From JAJBWD01 sp041821285 (GTDB lineage Bacteria; Bacillota; Clostridia; Clostridiales; Clostridiaceae), in NCBI GenBank assembly GCA_041821285.1, contig JBGUER010000001.1, positions 1-64,000 of the forward strand: a stretch of 64,000 nt of DNA, given 5' to 3'. Under the pieces are notes generated by a model, which saw only the letters and a list, made by a program, of their open reading frames with translations, searched no databases and was not told where the DNA came from. Made by a program: the position numbers and the translations under genes. Positions 62,533 to 64,000 of the stretch are shown in pieces; position 1 is the first letter of the stretch; every line of letters starts with the position of its first letter.

Positions 62533-63296
62533 CACTCTAATGACCTCTGCCTATAATCCGATGGACTTACTCCTGTTATTTTCTTAAATGTAGTTGAAAA
62601 ATAAGTAATATCCCTATAACCAACCATATATGTAACTTCATATACTTTATATTTTCCACTCCTTAAAAGTTTTATTGCTTTTCTTATGCGATATCTCTTT
62701 ATATACGTCCCCACCGAATATTCCGTTTCTTTTTTAAATACATGACTTAACCTACCTTCACTGATACCAACTTGGTCTGCTATCTTTCTAATGCATAAAT
62801 CATCATCACCATAATGTTCTGAGATATAAGATAACGCATCCATGACATACTTGCTTTTATCACCTACTTTTAAAACAAGATTTATATGAACTTCATTTTC
62901 TTTTCTCTTTTGTTTCCTCTCATTTTGTATCATTTTGCACACTTTCGTTACCACTTTTTCCAAATCACCATCTTCAAATGGTTTAAGTAAATAATCTACT
63001 GCTGAAAGCCTTATGGCATTTTGAGCATATTCAAAATCACTGTAAGCAGTTAAAAAAATTACATGAATGTTGTTTGATGAAGCACGAATCTTTCTAAGCA
63101 TCTCAATTCCATCCATCTGCGGCATTTTAATGTCAGTAATAATCAAATCTGGGTTATACTTTTCTACAGCTTCAATGCCTTCATTCCCATTTTTCGCTTC
63201 TGCAATAACCATACAATCAAGTGCTGCCCAGTCTATACCAAACACTATTCCTTTTCTTACTAATTTTTCATCGTCTACAACCAATACCTTATACAT
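62532..63296 (-). CDS. YesN-like response regulator with AraC DNA-binding domain
   Basis: This 254-aa protein has a receiver domain with phospho-acceptor Asp55 (LIITDIKMPQ) and conserved Lys in LLKPFEDGD. The C-terminal AraC-type double helix-turn-helix (about 155-250) shows IRKIADQVGISEGRLSHVFK and the YFSTTFKKITGVSPSDYR end motif. It pairs with the kinase gene, whose stop is one base upstream of its ATG region. It probably activates the downstream importer operon. GAAGGAG precedes the ATG. Confidence 0.93.
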   Translation of the reverse strand: MYKVLVVDDEKLVRKGIVFGIDWAALDCMVIAEAKNGNEGIEAVEKYNPDLIITDIKMPQMDGIEMLRKIRASSNNIHVIFLTAYSDFEYAQNAIRLSAVDYLLKPFEDGDLEKVVTKVCKMIQNERKQKRKENEVHINLVLKVGDKSKYVMDALSYISEHYGDDDLCIRKIADQVGISEGRLSHVFKKETEYSVGTYIKRYRIRKAIKLLRSGKYKVYEVTYMVGYRDITYFSTTFKKITGVSPSDYRQRSLE

Positions 63297-63297
63297 A

Positions 63298-64000
63298 TTA
63301 TTCTCCTTCTATTACAGGCATTCGTAAAATCACTTTTGTTCCACCCTCTTCAATCCCTTCTACTTTTAACCCATATTTTTCTCCATAACTCAGACGAATA
63401 ATTTTATTAACATTATAAAATCCTATATGATTTTTAAGCTTATTTTCTTCTTTTGAATTAAGACTGTCCAAAACATCTTCATCTATTCCACATCCATTAT
63501 CAGTAACTTCAATATTTAATACATCATCTACCTTGAAACATTTCACTGAAACATTTCCTCCCTGTTTTTCTGAAATACCATGCAATATTGCATTTTCCAC
63601 AATAGGTTGTACAATAAGCTTGGGAACCTTTAATTTAGCCAATTCATCAGGTAGCATATAGTCATATGTAAACTGATTATCAAATCTTATTTGCTGTATC
63701 TCTATATATGATTTAACAAAGGACATCTCATTTTCTAAATAAATGAATTTATCTATAGAAATACTCATTCTCAAAATTTTAGCAAGTGATGTTGCCATCT
63801 TAGATACTTGTGGAATATTATTGATTTTACCAATCCATTTAATTGTATCAAGAGTATTATATAAAAAATGAGGATTTAATTGAGCATGCATCATTGCAAT
63901 ATTGGCTGTATTAATGTCTTTTTCATTTTGAACTCTCTGCTCTGTAAAATTCTTCATCTTTAACGTCATTTCATTGAAATCACTATACAAAATGCCAAAT
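63298..64000 (-). CDS. YesM-like sensor histidine kinase, partial
   Basis: Only the C-terminal portion is in the window; the frame stays open to the right edge (…FGILYSDFNEMT), so the sensor and membrane helices lie outside. Visible are a coiled linker, the His_kinase motif HAQLNPHFLYNTLDTIKWI with phospho-acceptor His, and the HATPase domain with VENAILHGI and DNGCGI. This is the YesM class, which typically pairs with AraC-type regulators to control sugar or other carbohydrate importers. Confidence 0.92.
   Translation of the reverse strand, partial: FGILYSDFNEMTLKMKNFTEQRVQNEKDINTANIAMMHAQLNPHFLYNTLDTIKWIGKINNIPQVSKMATSLAKILRMSISIDKFIYLENEMSFVKSYIEIQQIRFDNQFTYDYMLPDELAKLKVPKLIVQPIVENAILHGISEKQGGNVSVKCFKVDDVLNIEVTDNGCGIDEDVLDSLNSKEENKLKNHIGFYNVNKIIRLSYGEKYGLKVEGIEEGGTKVILRMPVIEGE

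Overview
This window is an AT-rich chromosomal segment from a spore-forming, anaerobic low-GC Firmicute, most likely Clostridium sensu stricto. The evidence is AGGAGG-type ribosome sites, A-tract/T-tract terminators, frequent TTG starts, a serine T-box leader, an [FeFe]-hydrogenase, and spore genes: Tlp, SleC, a Csp-type germination protease, a GerMN lipoprotein and a SpoIID/LytB protein. I see no rRNA, tRNA, CRISPR array, insertion sequence or prophage. The species cannot be named from sequence reading alone.

Layout. 1-3.9 kb: a heterodimeric ABC exporter and a small membrane protein. 3.9-6.3 kb: a LysR regulator divergent from aspartokinase. 6.4-10.4 kb: a GerMN lipoprotein, an OmpR-type two-component system and two tiny SHOCT membrane proteins, one of only 56 aa. 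10.4-13.3 kb: a copper operon csoR-copA-copZ with a readable promoter and CsoR-like operator. 13.3-15.4 kb: an HD hydrolase and PepV. 15.6-20.8 kb: ZIP transporter, [FeFe]-hydrogenase, a PAP2 phosphatase that seems to start at a rare ATT codon, a HAD phosphatase and an RlmI-type methyltransferase. 20.8-26 kb: an ECF sigma factor overlapping a membrane-anchored beta-propeller protein, and an ABC-2 transporter. 26.1-28.5 kb: proBA. 28.5-33.4 kb: ComB, a CdaR/PucR-type regulator, a lone MsmX/UgpC-type ATPase, a radical SAM protein and a lipoprotein. 33.5-37.3 kb: YkvI-like permease, PflA-like radical SAM protein and SpoIID/LytB protein.

37.3-42.1 kb holds the germination module. A double-domain subtilisin-like Csp protease with both catalytic triads intact lies directly upstream of the cortex hydrolase sleC. 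42.2-47.3 kb: XRE regulator with an S24-like domain lacking the catalytic serine, DUF3783 protein, cyclophilin, glutamate racemase, an unusually long glutamine synthetase and a 2H phosphoesterase. 47.4-53.1 kb: BCCT transporter with a leader hairpin, Tlp, an atypical kinase-like protein, serS with its T-box, and an MFS exporter. 53.3-57.4 kb: DUF4153 protein, an L,D-transpeptidase with a repeat-expanded acidic N-terminus, and a cold-shock protein.

57.4-64 kb is a self-contained uptake locus: a YesM/YesN-type two-component system (kinase cut by the window end), a lipoprotein binding protein, a fused two-domain permease and an ATPase. The ATPase carries about 120 extra residues between its Q-loop and signature motif. 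The layout resembles FbpABC/AfuABC importers; the substrate is unknown.

The most interesting points are the double-triad Csp beside sleC, the ATPase insertion, the group B-like hydrogenase motif (TSCCCP), the atypical kinase, the ATT start of the PAP2 gene and the BCCT leader hairpin. I see no single locus that I can defend as a wholly new system.
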